Positions 36,650-45,401 of a stretch of 64,000 bases of DNA are shown piece by piece. The position numbers and the translations under genes were made by a program. Origin of the DNA: Leifsonia sp. Leaf336 (GTDB lineage Bacteria > Actinomycetota > Actinomycetes > Actinomycetales > Microbacteriaceae); assembly GCF_001423695.1 (NCBI RefSeq), contig NZ_LMOZ01000001.1:816443-880442 (forward strand), written 5' to 3'. Position 1 is the stretch's first letter. Each line of letters starts with the position of its first letter. The notes beneath the pieces are model-generated. The model did not search any database. It worked only from the letters and a program-made list of their open reading frames with translations, and had not been told where the DNA came from.

Positions 36650-36670
36650 TTTGCCCACATTTTGCCCACA
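36650..36670 (+). repeat. Left integrase arm-type sites
   Basis: TTTGCCCACA occurs twice (36650-36659 and 36661-36670), 11 bp apart. The same decamer pair with the same spacing occurs near the right end, which is what integrase arm-binding sites look like. Confidence 0.65.
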
Positions 36671-36825
36671 GAATCGCCGGAAAACTCTACGCAACTCTAA
36701 GCACCCTTACGTGACCTCGGATGCAGTCCTGTAGAGCGCCTCTCACTCGGTCAGCGCGCCTGTCGCTTGAAGCAGAGCCGGACAACTACCGCCGGCAAAG
36801 AGATGCCCGAAGACCGGGAACGGGT

Positions 36826-37860
36826 TCAAAGATCGAGGCCCTCCCGCGCGCCTCTGAGGACCTTGATGCCGACGCGAATTCGGGTTTCGCCGTGGTCCAT
36901 CGTGAGAGAAGTGGACTCAACGATTCCGACCTCGTCGATCGCGGCGTCTGGTACGTACACGAGGCCGCCGACGTGAACCACCTCGTTGACCGAGAACTCG
37001 GCGTGGTCACCGTCCAGGTCGATTTGGTCAACGGCGGAGAGCACGCTCGGCCGGTCGAATTCGACGAAGTAATCCAGGCTCGTTTCGAGCGTTGTCTGGA
37101 GCAGATCGTTGAGGACGTCGAACGATCGAGCGTAGTTGGCTGCGTCGCCGGTCAGCGAGTCCAGCGCGCCCTCAAGCTTGTCGTGTCTGAACTCTAGCCT
37201 TCTGATTAGATTTCCCGGCTCAAATTGATCGACTGCCTCGCTGCGAACCTCGTGACGCAGACTCGTGTTCACTCTGCGCAGCTGGTCGATATCGCTCGCG
37301 GTGAGAGCGGCCTGCGCACCCTCAAATTGACGCCACTCCTCTTCATGAATGAAAGCTTCGGCCACCCTTGCAGCGGCTTCCCCAAGTTCCCGCCCGCTGC
37401 CGGCAACTCTGGGAGGCGCGGACATCAACTGGTAGCCAGCGGCAAAATCTTGACGTGCCCAAGGGATGTGGTGGATTTGGTCAGACGATACGAGAGGTGC
37501 GCCGTCAACGAGTTGTGGTACGCGCAACATGGGGAAGCCCGGAAGCTGTGCACGCATCCAGCCGAGCTGCAGCCTGTATGTCGTCGCGACCTTCGTCGCG
37601 TCGCTCAGCCATTCGGCAAGGCCGGGCGGCGCTTCGGCGCCCGCTAAGAACGGGCTCTGGCTCATGAGATGGTAGAAATGTGCGACCCGAAGAGGGCCGG
37701 AGCGACCGCCCCCGGCTTGCATCATCTCGATTCGTTCAGGAAGACCGGTGCGCGGAGACCGGTGACGGCTCGGCATTTGCGCAAGCACCCGCCGGACGTC
37801 TTCTTCCGCGCGCCATGCCCCGGCGAGACTCTCGATCTGCTTCCACAGCAGGGAACTCAT
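36826..37860 (-). CDS. Unknown protein, partner of the nuclease-NTPase
   Basis: A 344-residue protein that I do not recognise. It starts MSSLLWKQIESLAGAWRAEED, looks soluble and mixed alpha/beta, and has a long helical region (about 185-250) before a beta-rich C-terminal domain (DYFVEFDRPSVLS to VGIKVLRGAREG). No catalytic motif stands out. The ATG overlaps the nuclease-NTPase stop (ATGA), so the two proteins are made together; it is likely a sensor or regulator in that system. The 248 bases to its left hold only the arm sites. Confidence 0.6.
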   Translation of the reverse strand: MSSLLWKQIESLAGAWRAEEDVRRVLAQMPSRHRSPRTGLPERIEMMQAGGGRSGPLRVAHFYHLMSQSPFLAGAEAPPGLAEWLSDATKVATTYRLQLGWMRAQLPGFPMLRVPQLVDGAPLVSSDQIHHIPWARQDFAAGYQLMSAPPRVAGSGRELGEAAARVAEAFIHEEEWRQFEGAQAALTASDIDQLRRVNTSLRHEVRSEAVDQFEPGNLIRRLEFRHDKLEGALDSLTGDAANYARSFDVLNDLLQTTLETSLDYFVEFDRPSVLSAVDQIDLDGDHAEFSVNEVVHVGGLVYVPDAAIDEVGIVESTSLTMDHGETRIRVGIKVLRGAREGLDL

Positions 37861-40304
37861 GACAGCCAGCCCCTTCTGCCAACGAGTGATTCGATCGCGC
37901 TCCGCACCGTTTCCGTCGCCGCGCGACCGCCGCCGCCTGAGCAATAGTTCATAACTGTCGTACGGGCGCCATCGTCATTGCCGACGCTTGGATCGGTCTC
38001 GATAGTCACGTGAACGTCAGGGGCGGCCCAGTAGGTCAGCGTCCAGTCGCACGCACCGAAGTTGTCTACGGCGCCGCCGACTCGCGCATGTACGCCAGTG
38101 GGCCCAATCTCGTCGGCCAACGCTCGACTCTGCATGCCGGGAAATAGCGCGACGCAATCCCTAAGCGCACGTTGGCGTTCCTTCGCTACCAGTTGTACCG
38201 CTGCGCGTGCAGCGTCGGCGTCTGTGGGTCTCTGCACCCGGCTCGACGGTGGAGGTTTGAGGCGCGTCAGGAGATTGAGTCTCCAGAGGCGGACCGCCGC
38301 AGCAAGAGGTCCGTCGTCCGGATCGAGTACGACCGTAGGCCCCCCGGTTTGCATCATGGCGGTGCGCCGGCCGTCAGGAAGCTCGCGAAGCGTGACCGAC
38401 ACCTCGGCGTCCAACAGCACTTGAAGCAGTGCACTCGTAGAGGTGGCCACCTCCTTGACGGATAGCGCAGGCTTGTCGCTTATAGACGCGGCGAACGCGA
38501 CAAACGGGATGTCGCGAACGATGAGATGGCCCATCTCCATAGCCATCGATCGTCGTTGCTCTGTAGCGAACCTGATCCACTGTTCGTCACTCGCGAGCAG
38601 GCGTGAAGGGAGGTCAATCATTCCGTGGGAGATTGCCCTGGCGGCGAGGTAATCCGCGATCGAGTCGTGAAACGGAACGATAACCCCGGACTGATTCAGG
38701 ACGTTGGTGATACCGCTATGCGAGGCGAACTCTCTAACTTCGCGCCCCGAAACGTTCAGCTCGGGGTGAGCGTCGGCGATGGAATCTGTCAATTGAATCC
38801 ACTCGTACGCATCCGAATAGCGGCGCTGCAGTGATACCAGGTGTGCGAAGGTCTCTTCGAGAACTGCCAACAACGCGCCGCTCGCACTACCTGCCGCGCG
38901 AGCGGCGAGTTCGTCGACGAATGTGGCGTACACCTCGGAGCGGTTTAGTTCATCCGTCCCGCTCCGCGCGAGGCTTCGGACGTAAAGAGTCAGAAGGAAC
39001 GGGTTCCGAGCCCCGTCACCGAGCTGATGGTCGGCTCGTTGCAGTACGGTCCTCCGGACGTGCTCCGAAACGGCTCTGTCGAGAAGTCGACATACGATTT
39101 CATTGGCCCTGTCATGGCCGAGTGGTTCGACGGCGTATTCGGCGTAACGGACACCGGACGGCAGGAGAGCTCTTAGAGCCGCAATGCTGCGGCCTACAAC
39201 GATGATCTTGGCCGTACCCGGACGCGACAGGAGCACTCGGAGATCGGACGCCAGGGACCGGGCCGCCTCGGCAGGAATCTCGGAAGCGCCGTCTATGACG
39301 AGGGTCACGGCGGAATCGGCCAGGATTTGGCGTCCCGTGGAAGGTGGCAACGCACGACCGATCGCGAAGCCGAGGGAGTCTGCGGCAAGTGCGTCGAGGC
39401 GGCCGGCGATATATGTCTCTGCCCGAGCCAGGATTACGGTGCGCCCCGCTCGTGCGGCGTGATTCTGTAGCAATCGGGTCACGCTGGATTTTCCTGTTCC
39501 CGTTCCCCCGCTCAGGGTCGCTGGACAGTCCTCGCCGATGGCAAATGCTGGCGCGGACTCTGCACCCGCCTCAAGGCGGTGCACCGAAAGGTCCACAAGA
39601 TCCATCGGAAGTCTCAGCACGGCGTCGAAATGGTCGCCCACCAGGCCACCCGGCCATCGCGAATCGGGTGGTTGCCCGGCGAGCCCTCCGACGATATCCC
39701 GGAGTTCGGCTTCAGAGACGATGCGTTCCTCTGGGTCCTTGCGGCCGGCGCGTTCGGTCAACACCCGAAACAGAGTGTTCACTGTCTGCATGGCAGCTTC
39801 GCTCACACCAGCCGAGCGAATTAGAGGATCAACAAAAGCCGCGGCGCGACGATCGGCGCTCGCGAGGAGGCTGCCAACGGTGTCGGGAGCAACCTTGACG
39901 AAGCTGTTGCGAAGACGTCGTGCCTTGTCATGTCCGACAAAACTGATAAGGCCTTGGGTATTTCCGTCGCGGCTTGCATCAAGCGCGGCTACAAAGTTCT
40001 GGGCGCCAGGACCGAGGACTCCGTCGGTGACGAAGGTGAATATTGCCCCATCGTCATCGCCTTCGAGCCATTTCTCGAAAATCCCGATAACAAGTGCAGG
40101 AGTCCAGGGCGTCCCAGCACGCGTCTTCGCCTGCAGCGCTTCCAAGCGGCGCCCGTTAGCATCGAGCACCTCTAGGTCGACGATGTCGTCCATACCTTCG
40201 ACGCGCAGTGAGTGTCCAAGACCAGCTTCAACGATGTCGAGGGCGAGATGCACGGCCTGCGCTTGTTGGTATCCGATTCCCCTGAAGGTGTCGGTGCCGG
40301 CCAT
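37857..40304 (-). CDS. Cap4-like nuclease fused to a STAND/NACHT-like NTPase
   Basis: An 815-residue protein. The N-terminus matches the PD-(D/E)xK nucleases of the Cap4/DUF4297 kind: GYQQAQA, E36, DDIVD (Asp43) and QAKTR (Gln58-x-Lys60). A P-loop ATPase follows: Walker A GGTGTGKSS (265-274) and Walker B LVIDGASE (Asp338), then helical regions. I chose ATG 40304 because homologous residues start there. This nuclease-plus-NTPase layout is typical of anti-phage proteins that oligomerise on a trigger and cut DNA. The trigger is unknown. The C-terminal ~400 residues match nothing I recognise. Confidence 0.7.
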   Translation of the reverse strand: MAGTDTFRGIGYQQAQAVHLALDIVEAGLGHSLRVEGMDDIVDLEVLDANGRRLEALQAKTRAGTPWTPALVIGIFEKWLEGDDDGAIFTFVTDGVLGPGAQNFVAALDASRDGNTQGLISFVGHDKARRLRNSFVKVAPDTVGSLLASADRRAAAFVDPLIRSAGVSEAAMQTVNTLFRVLTERAGRKDPEERIVSEAELRDIVGGLAGQPPDSRWPGGLVGDHFDAVLRLPMDLVDLSVHRLEAGAESAPAFAIGEDCPATLSGGTGTGKSSVTRLLQNHAARAGRTVILARAETYIAGRLDALAADSLGFAIGRALPPSTGRQILADSAVTLVIDGASEIPAEAARSLASDLRVLLSRPGTAKIIVVGRSIAALRALLPSGVRYAEYAVEPLGHDRANEIVCRLLDRAVSEHVRRTVLQRADHQLGDGARNPFLLTLYVRSLARSGTDELNRSEVYATFVDELAARAAGSASGALLAVLEETFAHLVSLQRRYSDAYEWIQLTDSIADAHPELNVSGREVREFASHSGITNVLNQSGVIVPFHDSIADYLAARAISHGMIDLPSRLLASDEQWIRFATEQRRSMAMEMGHLIVRDIPFVAFAASISDKPALSVKEVATSTSALLQVLLDAEVSVTLRELPDGRRTAMMQTGGPTVVLDPDDGPLAAAVRLWRLNLLTRLKPPPSSRVQRPTDADAARAAVQLVAKERQRALRDCVALFPGMQSRALADEIGPTGVHARVGGAVDNFGACDWTLTYWAAPDVHVTIETDPSVGNDDGARTTVMNYCSGGGGRAATETVRSAIESLVGRRGWLS

Positions 40305-40440
40305 CCGCCAAGTATGGCATTGACCCGAACGGTCGGTATGAAATGGCAGCCGCGCTCTTGGCTTTGTGCTCTTGATGTCCGCCACAAACGCACCGGGATT
40401 GCGCACAGCTCGTCATCGACCATTGCCAGGCAAGAGACTC

Positions 40441-41604
40441 TCAATCGGACCATAGCGAACCGCTACTTTCCTCTAACACACGGTCATTGAGTCGATCGGC
40501 GACCGATCCGAGATCGTCTTCGAAGAGATCCGCGTACGTGTCGAGGGTCATCGCAGCCGACTTGTGCCCGAGCATTCGCTGGAGGGCTTTGACGTTGGCG
40601 CCGGCGCTTACGGCCAGGCTGGCGGCAGTGTGCTTAAGGTCGTGCGGAGTCATGTGCTCGAGTCCCGCATCGCGCAAAGCGTTAAGCCACCAGGATTGCC
40701 GGTTCCGGGCTGTGTCTGGTCGAGCAAGGTAGCCGCCGGCACGGGCGGGGAACACGAGCTCGTTTCGCTTTTTCCCAGCGATGAGCGCCTCGAGGCGAGG
40801 AGCGAGGAATGCTGGGAACGGTACCGAACGAGCCTCCCAACTCTTTGGCGGTCCGACGTGGATGAGGCCGTCCACTTCTGTCGCGGTCTGGTGGATGGCC
40901 AGACGGCAACGGTCAAGGTCGATGTCGTTCACGGTGAGCGCGACAGCTTCGCCCCACCGGATGCCGGTGTAGGCCAGTGTCAACACGAGCACGCTGCGCT
41001 TGTCATCGGGCACCGCTCGTGCGAAGCGGAAGACCTCCTCGTTGGTCAGATACCGGCGACGCTTCTTGGTTCCCTTTCGTGGAAGGTTGCTCGCACCCCG
41101 AGCGGGGTTCGCCGGAATCCTGCCATCGCGTACCGCAACATCGAGGATCCCGGCGAGGATCCCCACCGCGCGCAGGACGACGCCTGCCGATCGTGGCTTA
41201 CCGGCATTGCCCGCGCGGACCCGCACCGTGACAGCCTTGCCCTGGCTCAGTTCTCGGATCCACCTCTCGACTGCAGAGGGGCGAATCGCGCCGATCGGTG
41301 TCGCCGCCCAGCGCGGCTCGACGTAAACCCGCCAGGCGATGCGGATGGGGGAGAAGCTGGAGGGTTTGAGGGCCTGCTCCCTGTTGGCGAGCCATTCCTC
41401 GGCGAGCTCACCGACAGTGATCTTGGATTGAGACGCCTCGAAGTAGGTCCCCTTCATCATCGCGACTTCGACGGTTGCGTTGTAAAGCTCCGCTTCGCGC
41501 TTGGTGCGGAACCCGCGCTTCTCGCGTTGCTGGCGTTCGGGGTCGCGCCAGCGCACGCGATAGCGCCGGCCTTTGGCCGATTCGTAAGCGTCGATGCTTC
41601 CCAC
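40441..41604 (-). CDS. int: Tyrosine recombinase/integrase
   Basis: A 387-residue phage-type integrase: N-terminal AP2-like and SAM-like DNA-binding regions, then the catalytic domain with the first arginine in YTGIRWGEA, HDLKHTAASLA, and MLGHKSAAMTLDTYADLF with the nucleophilic tyrosine. The second catalytic arginine of the HxLR motif is a lysine (AAG) here, which is unusual. GTG 41604 lies 6 bases after a TAGGTT -10 box. It should recombine the 23-bp tRNA-Arg core. Confidence 0.92.
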   Translation of the reverse strand: MGSIDAYESAKGRRYRVRWRDPERQQREKRGFRTKREAELYNATVEVAMMKGTYFEASQSKITVGELAEEWLANREQALKPSSFSPIRIAWRVYVEPRWAATPIGAIRPSAVERWIRELSQGKAVTVRVRAGNAGKPRSAGVVLRAVGILAGILDVAVRDGRIPANPARGASNLPRKGTKKRRRYLTNEEVFRFARAVPDDKRSVLVLTLAYTGIRWGEAVALTVNDIDLDRCRLAIHQTATEVDGLIHVGPPKSWEARSVPFPAFLAPRLEALIAGKKRNELVFPARAGGYLARPDTARNRQSWWLNALRDAGLEHMTPHDLKHTAASLAVSAGANVKALQRMLGHKSAAMTLDTYADLFEDDLGSVADRLNDRVLEESSGSLWSD

Positions 41605-41610
41605 TCGCAG

Positions 41611-41616
41611 AACCTA
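41611..41616 (-). promoter_or_regulatory. -10 box TAGGTT of the integrase gene
   Basis: Minus-strand TAGGTT followed by 6 bases and GTG 41604, the leaderless pattern also used by host genes. Confidence 0.45.
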
Positions 41617-41700
41617 ACTCTGGCCACCGACGAGGCCCGCTCGCGATGACAACTGAAAGCAAGCTCGACGGCTATCTGAGGGTGGGTGCACTCTGGATCT

Positions 41701-42102
41701 ATGAGAGAGCCGCCTGGACCTAGGCCGCGCGGAGCGACCGACGATGAAGCGGTCGAGCTGTGCAGGGAGTGGATGCGCTACCTCGGCGCCACGGACGCAG
41801 TCGTAGCGATGGGTGATTCGCGCCAATCTTGCGACCTGTACGCGTCCGGCTATCTCGGCTGGGTCGAGAACAACCGAGGAAACCTGCAGATCGGCCAGGT
41901 TGAGCATGCGGCAAAGATCGTCGCTGCCGATGGTCGTCGCGGCCTGATCTTTGCTCGTCATGGCGTGCTTCCTGCCGCAAGGGTGAGGGCGGATGAACTT
42001 GGAATCGCCATCTTCGGATTTGATCCACGAGGTGGCACGCTGGACGGCGTAAATCTGCTTGGCCGCGAGCTGTCCGCATGGGCTCACGCCAGGCAGAGCT
42101 AG
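41701..42102 (+). CDS. Small protein with a degenerate Mrr-like nuclease fold
   Basis: A 133-residue protein between the integrase and the relaxase. The pattern CREWMRYLG ... CDLYASGYLGWVEN ... IGQVEHAAKIVAADGRRGLIFA ... ADELGIAIFGFDPRGG follows the order of an Mrr/restriction-endonuclease-like fold, but the catalytic QxK is replaced by QVE, so cleavage is doubtful. A GTG at 41686 would add five residues. Family assignment rests on pattern only. Confidence 0.45.
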   Translation: MREPPGPRPRGATDDEAVELCREWMRYLGATDAVVAMGDSRQSCDLYASGYLGWVENNRGNLQIGQVEHAAKIVAADGRRGLIFARHGVLPAARVRADELGIAIFGFDPRGGTLDGVNLLGRELSAWAHARQS

Positions 42103-42110
42103 GGGCATGG

Positions 42111-44843
42111 TCATTTGAGCGCGACCGAGGTGAGTTGACGATCGGGCGTACCGATGATCGGTCCAGCGGACGACTGGGCTGCTCTCCGAAGTTCCGTCAG
42201 CGCGGCCGCTCGCGACTTCTCAATCGTCTCTTCCAAATCGTGGCGTTGCATCATGTCGACCAGCTGGGACTTGGCGGAGTCCCTAGTCGGAGCAACCAGC
42301 ACGGCGGCGTTGTGCTCCTTTCCGCGGGTGAGACCGACGTAGAGCCCTGCGGCGTCGACCCCGGGTCCGACGAGGGCACGGTCGGTGGTCTCTCCTTGAA
42401 CGCCGTAGACCGTGGTGGCATAGGCGAGGTGGATGTGCGACGCGGCGTAGTCGAGGCTTACTTTTCGTACGTCGGTCGTGTCGGTGCTCGCGGCCAGGAT
42501 CGCGTGGTCCTTGCCGATTGTCTTCACGACCCAGTTCTGCCGGTTCTGGACATCCGCATAAGTGTCGTTGCGGCGCGTCTGGACAATGTCACCGACGAAG
42601 ATTGCCTGAGAGGACTGTCCGGTAAGAGCACGTCCAGGGCGGATCGCCCCGAATTCGATACGACGGCGTTGAATCGCTTCGCTGATTTCCTGGGCTTCGG
42701 CATGCGTCGCCGTGACGAGCGCAATTGTCTCCCGTCGGCGCGTAGCGTCAAACCACCCGTCGACCATCGCCTCGCGAGCAGCTACATCGCTATCGGTCAG
42801 CACGACGTGGTCAGTTCGAATTAGGTGCTCTGCGACCTCGAGCATCTCGGCGTCGGCTTTAGGGTCGCGGAGTCGTTGCGCGAGCTCTGCCCACGCCGGG
42901 TCGTTGAAACGGTGGGTGGTCGTGAGCTCCACACGGTCTGTCGAGCGTCGCCAGAAGAGCGCCATGGCGCCCGAGTGCCCGACCGGCAGGGCTTGTTGCT
43001 GATCTCCGACCAAAGCGACGCCCACGCCAGTGTCACGTACGACATCGAGCAGTGCGGAGGCGGCCTCAAGGTCGAGCATTCCCGCCTCGTCGACGACTAT
43101 GCGATCCGCGGGGTGAATGCTGATTCGGGGGCCGAGATACGTGCGGCCAGAGGCCGGATCCAGCTCGCCTATCGAGAGCCGGCGCCACTCAGTCGCGCCC
43201 GACGCGTTGGCTGCCCAGCGCCATCCGTAATCGTGAAGGAGCTGGTGGAGGGACGATGAAACGCTCATTGTTTCGCGTCCGGCGACGGCGGAGGCTTTTT
43301 TGGTTGGCGCGACGATGATCATATTGTGACCGCGTCGCCGAAGAGCAGCGCCCGCGACTTTGAGCACCGTGGTCTTGCCCGTTCCGGCCGGTCCGGAGAT
43401 TACGACATTGCGGGAGGGACCAGCGATCGCGGCCGCGCCCGCGAGCTGTTCATCATCGAGCGTCCGATCGGGTTCAATCACGTGAGCAATCGCAGCAACC
43501 TCGTCTGTGTCGATGGTCGGTCCCGGCGCGGAGAACGAATCGACCTTCTGGGCGAGTGTGGCTTTGAGGGTTGCGGTGGAGACCGCCATCAAGTGCTTGA
43601 CGTGCTTCGGGGCGTCCGGTTCGGAGATCAGGGTCACCGTATGTGAGCGCGCCACGACTTCGTCGGCGATGCCGGCGAGTTCGTCTCGGTCGGCGACAAC
43701 ACCGGTCGCGGCGATGGCGCGGAGAGCGCCCGCCCGCACGTCCATGATGCTGAAGCGGCCACCGCTGCCGGTCGATCGGGCGTCGGCGTCGACTACGGCT
43801 TTGGCTGCCAGTAACTCGAGGTCGAGATCCTCGACGGCAACAGACTGCAGGGCCGCTGGAGAACGCTGGATGGCAAGCTGCGGGTCGGCTGTATGTAGTT
43901 CATCACGGACCAGCGCGGCCCAATCGTCTTCGTTGAGGTCGCCCGGCTTGTTGGGCCGGCCGACAGCCCACGCCCAGTGGTCGATCTGGTTCAGCACATC
44001 GTGTGAGGGTTCCTGCCCGGGGTGTTGCTCCTTCCACCAAGCGGTGCGGGCGATCCTGTTAGCTTCGATTTGCGCCGACCGTTTCGACAACGGCCGCACC
44101 AGATGCTGCAGCTGGGCGATCTCGCCGACCTGGTCGAGGGTGAATCCCTTTGAGGCGAGCGCGGTGATCCAGGCGGGGTCGGTGCGGGAGGCGAGGTCGC
44201 CTTCGGCGTTGATCACGTTCTGGAACCGCAGAGCGACCCGGGTGTCGATGTTGGACCATTTCCCGTTGACGCCTTGGGCTTTGACGTTCAGCCAGAGGTG
44301 ACGATGCTTGTGCGGATCCAACGAGCGGGAGCGCGTGTGGCGGAGTTCCACGACCTCGATCCGGGCCAGGTCCTCGCGGATGGATCCTCCTTTGCCGCGG
44401 CGGGCGTTGAGCTCGGACTGCCAAAGCTTGACGATCCGGTCTCGGAGGCGGTCTTGGAGGTCCTCATACGCAGCGGCGAGGTCGGAATCGAGCATCGCGG
44501 CGATCGAATACGATTTCGGCGCGTTGATCGTCGCATCCAGAATCAGATCCGCGACCGCAGACTCAAGGTCACGACCACGGCGCTCAGCGGTGAGCGGGTC
44601 GAGGCCATCGACCCAGCCTCTCAACTGATCTCGGGTGAGCAGGTCCTCGCGGATGTTTCCGTTTTCGACGATGTACCGCGTCATGATCGCGTCGGCGTAG
44701 CCGGCAGCGGCAATGACGCCGTCGGCGGTCTTGGCGGTGAGGGTGGCGTCACAGACGCCGCTAAACGCGTAGTTGACCGCTTGCTTGACCCCATGGGACT
44801 GCTGTCCCCGCTTCCACCTGGCGACTCCACCTCGCACCCGCAC
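42111..44843 (-). CDS. MobF-family conjugative relaxase (TrwC/TraI type)
   Basis: A 910-residue relaxase-helicase. The N-terminal TrwC domain has LDATINAPKSYS and the metal-binding histidine triad DPHKHRHLW (178, 180, 182); candidate nicking tyrosines lie near residues 25 and 49. A RecD/AAA_30 helicase follows with Walker A GPAGTGKTTV and VDEAGMLDLE, and TTVYGVQGETTD late. It nicks oriT and unwinds the transferred strand. It is shorter than many MobF proteins, which often exceed 1,100 residues. The start codon is GTG after GGGAGG. Confidence 0.9.
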   Translation of the reverse strand: MRVRGGVARWKRGQQSHGVKQAVNYAFSGVCDATLTAKTADGVIAAAGYADAIMTRYIVENGNIREDLLTRDQLRGWVDGLDPLTAERRGRDLESAVADLILDATINAPKSYSIAAMLDSDLAAAYEDLQDRLRDRIVKLWQSELNARRGKGGSIREDLARIEVVELRHTRSRSLDPHKHRHLWLNVKAQGVNGKWSNIDTRVALRFQNVINAEGDLASRTDPAWITALASKGFTLDQVGEIAQLQHLVRPLSKRSAQIEANRIARTAWWKEQHPGQEPSHDVLNQIDHWAWAVGRPNKPGDLNEDDWAALVRDELHTADPQLAIQRSPAALQSVAVEDLDLELLAAKAVVDADARSTGSGGRFSIMDVRAGALRAIAATGVVADRDELAGIADEVVARSHTVTLISEPDAPKHVKHLMAVSTATLKATLAQKVDSFSAPGPTIDTDEVAAIAHVIEPDRTLDDEQLAGAAAIAGPSRNVVISGPAGTGKTTVLKVAGAALRRRGHNMIIVAPTKKASAVAGRETMSVSSSLHQLLHDYGWRWAANASGATEWRRLSIGELDPASGRTYLGPRISIHPADRIVVDEAGMLDLEAASALLDVVRDTGVGVALVGDQQQALPVGHSGAMALFWRRSTDRVELTTTHRFNDPAWAELAQRLRDPKADAEMLEVAEHLIRTDHVVLTDSDVAAREAMVDGWFDATRRRETIALVTATHAEAQEISEAIQRRRIEFGAIRPGRALTGQSSQAIFVGDIVQTRRNDTYADVQNRQNWVVKTIGKDHAILAASTDTTDVRKVSLDYAASHIHLAYATTVYGVQGETTDRALVGPGVDAAGLYVGLTRGKEHNAAVLVAPTRDSAKSQLVDMMQRHDLEETIEKSRAAALTELRRAAQSSAGPIIGTPDRQLTSVALK

Positions 44844-45149
44844 TCACCTCCCTCGGCTTCCGAAATTTGGGCAGTCTTGTCCTTGTTCGAAAAGACTTCC
44901 TCTACTTATTACTTCCGGTTCGGAGGGTGTTTTGGCGCGCATTTGGCGCGCACCCGGGTTCCTCCGGCAACTCGCGCCCTCGCGGACCGGCACGGAGAGC
45001 CTGGTCCGGTATGCCATCGAGGCCGTCGGTGAGCTGCGCCGCGGTGCGGCCCCCGAATCGAATGCCCTCATACCTACACGTTGTGTTTCTCCGCCGGTTT
45101 TGACGCGCAAATCCGGAATTCGTTCGGTCCAGTTCCACGGCAAAGACCG
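44844..45149. other. Relaxase upstream region without a convincing gene
   Basis: 306 bases between the relaxase and the next small gene. An open minus-strand frame (44844-45143) ends directly at the relaxase start, but its composition is not protein-like. The tandem 11-bp repeat lies here. The position, upstream of a relaxase gene, is where an oriT would be expected; I cannot identify a nick site. Confidence 0.35.
44931..44952. repeat. Perfect tandem 11-bp repeat upstream of the relaxase
   Basis: TTTGGCGCGCA occurs twice with an 11-bp period (44931-44941, 44942-44952), about 90 bases before the relaxase start. The period matches that of the TTTGCCCACA boxes at the ends, but the sequence differs. 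It could be an operator, part of oriT or a relic of another element. Confidence 0.6.
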
Positions 45150-45401
45150 CTACCGGGTGCCGCCGAGCCGGGTCAGATTGACGAAGGGCACGCACCCTGT
45201 CTCCGCGGTGAGGGCGGCGAGCCACCCAATCGGGGTGTGCGCGTCGGCGGCGATTGCCCACCCCTGCATGACGTACTGGCTGACGGTCTCCACGCATTCC
45301 CTCTTCTCTGCGGGAGTCGGGTTCGAGGACCCTTCCACTCCTATGAGTCCGCCTTGCAGTTCTGGGGCCATGTGTCCGGTGTCGATGATGAATACCCGCA
45401 T
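45150..45401 (-). CDS. Small hypothetical protein of the element
   Basis: An 83-residue protein starting MRVFIIDTGHMAPEL. GGGAG lies 7 bases before the ATG at 45401, a strong site that decides this start over a longer upstream extension. It has a plausible soluble alpha/beta composition and a C-terminal SRLGGTR-like basic end. No family is recognised. It reads towards the relaxase and may belong to its transcription unit. Confidence 0.5.
   Translation of the reverse strand: MRVFIIDTGHMAPELQGGLIGVEGSSNPTPAEKRECVETVSQYVMQGWAIAADAHTPIGWLAALTAETGCVPFVNLTRLGGTR

Noticed and set aside
44844..45143. A 99-codon minus-strand frame ending at the relaxase start
   Set aside because: No good ribosome site and implausible composition; treated as non-coding pending conservation data.
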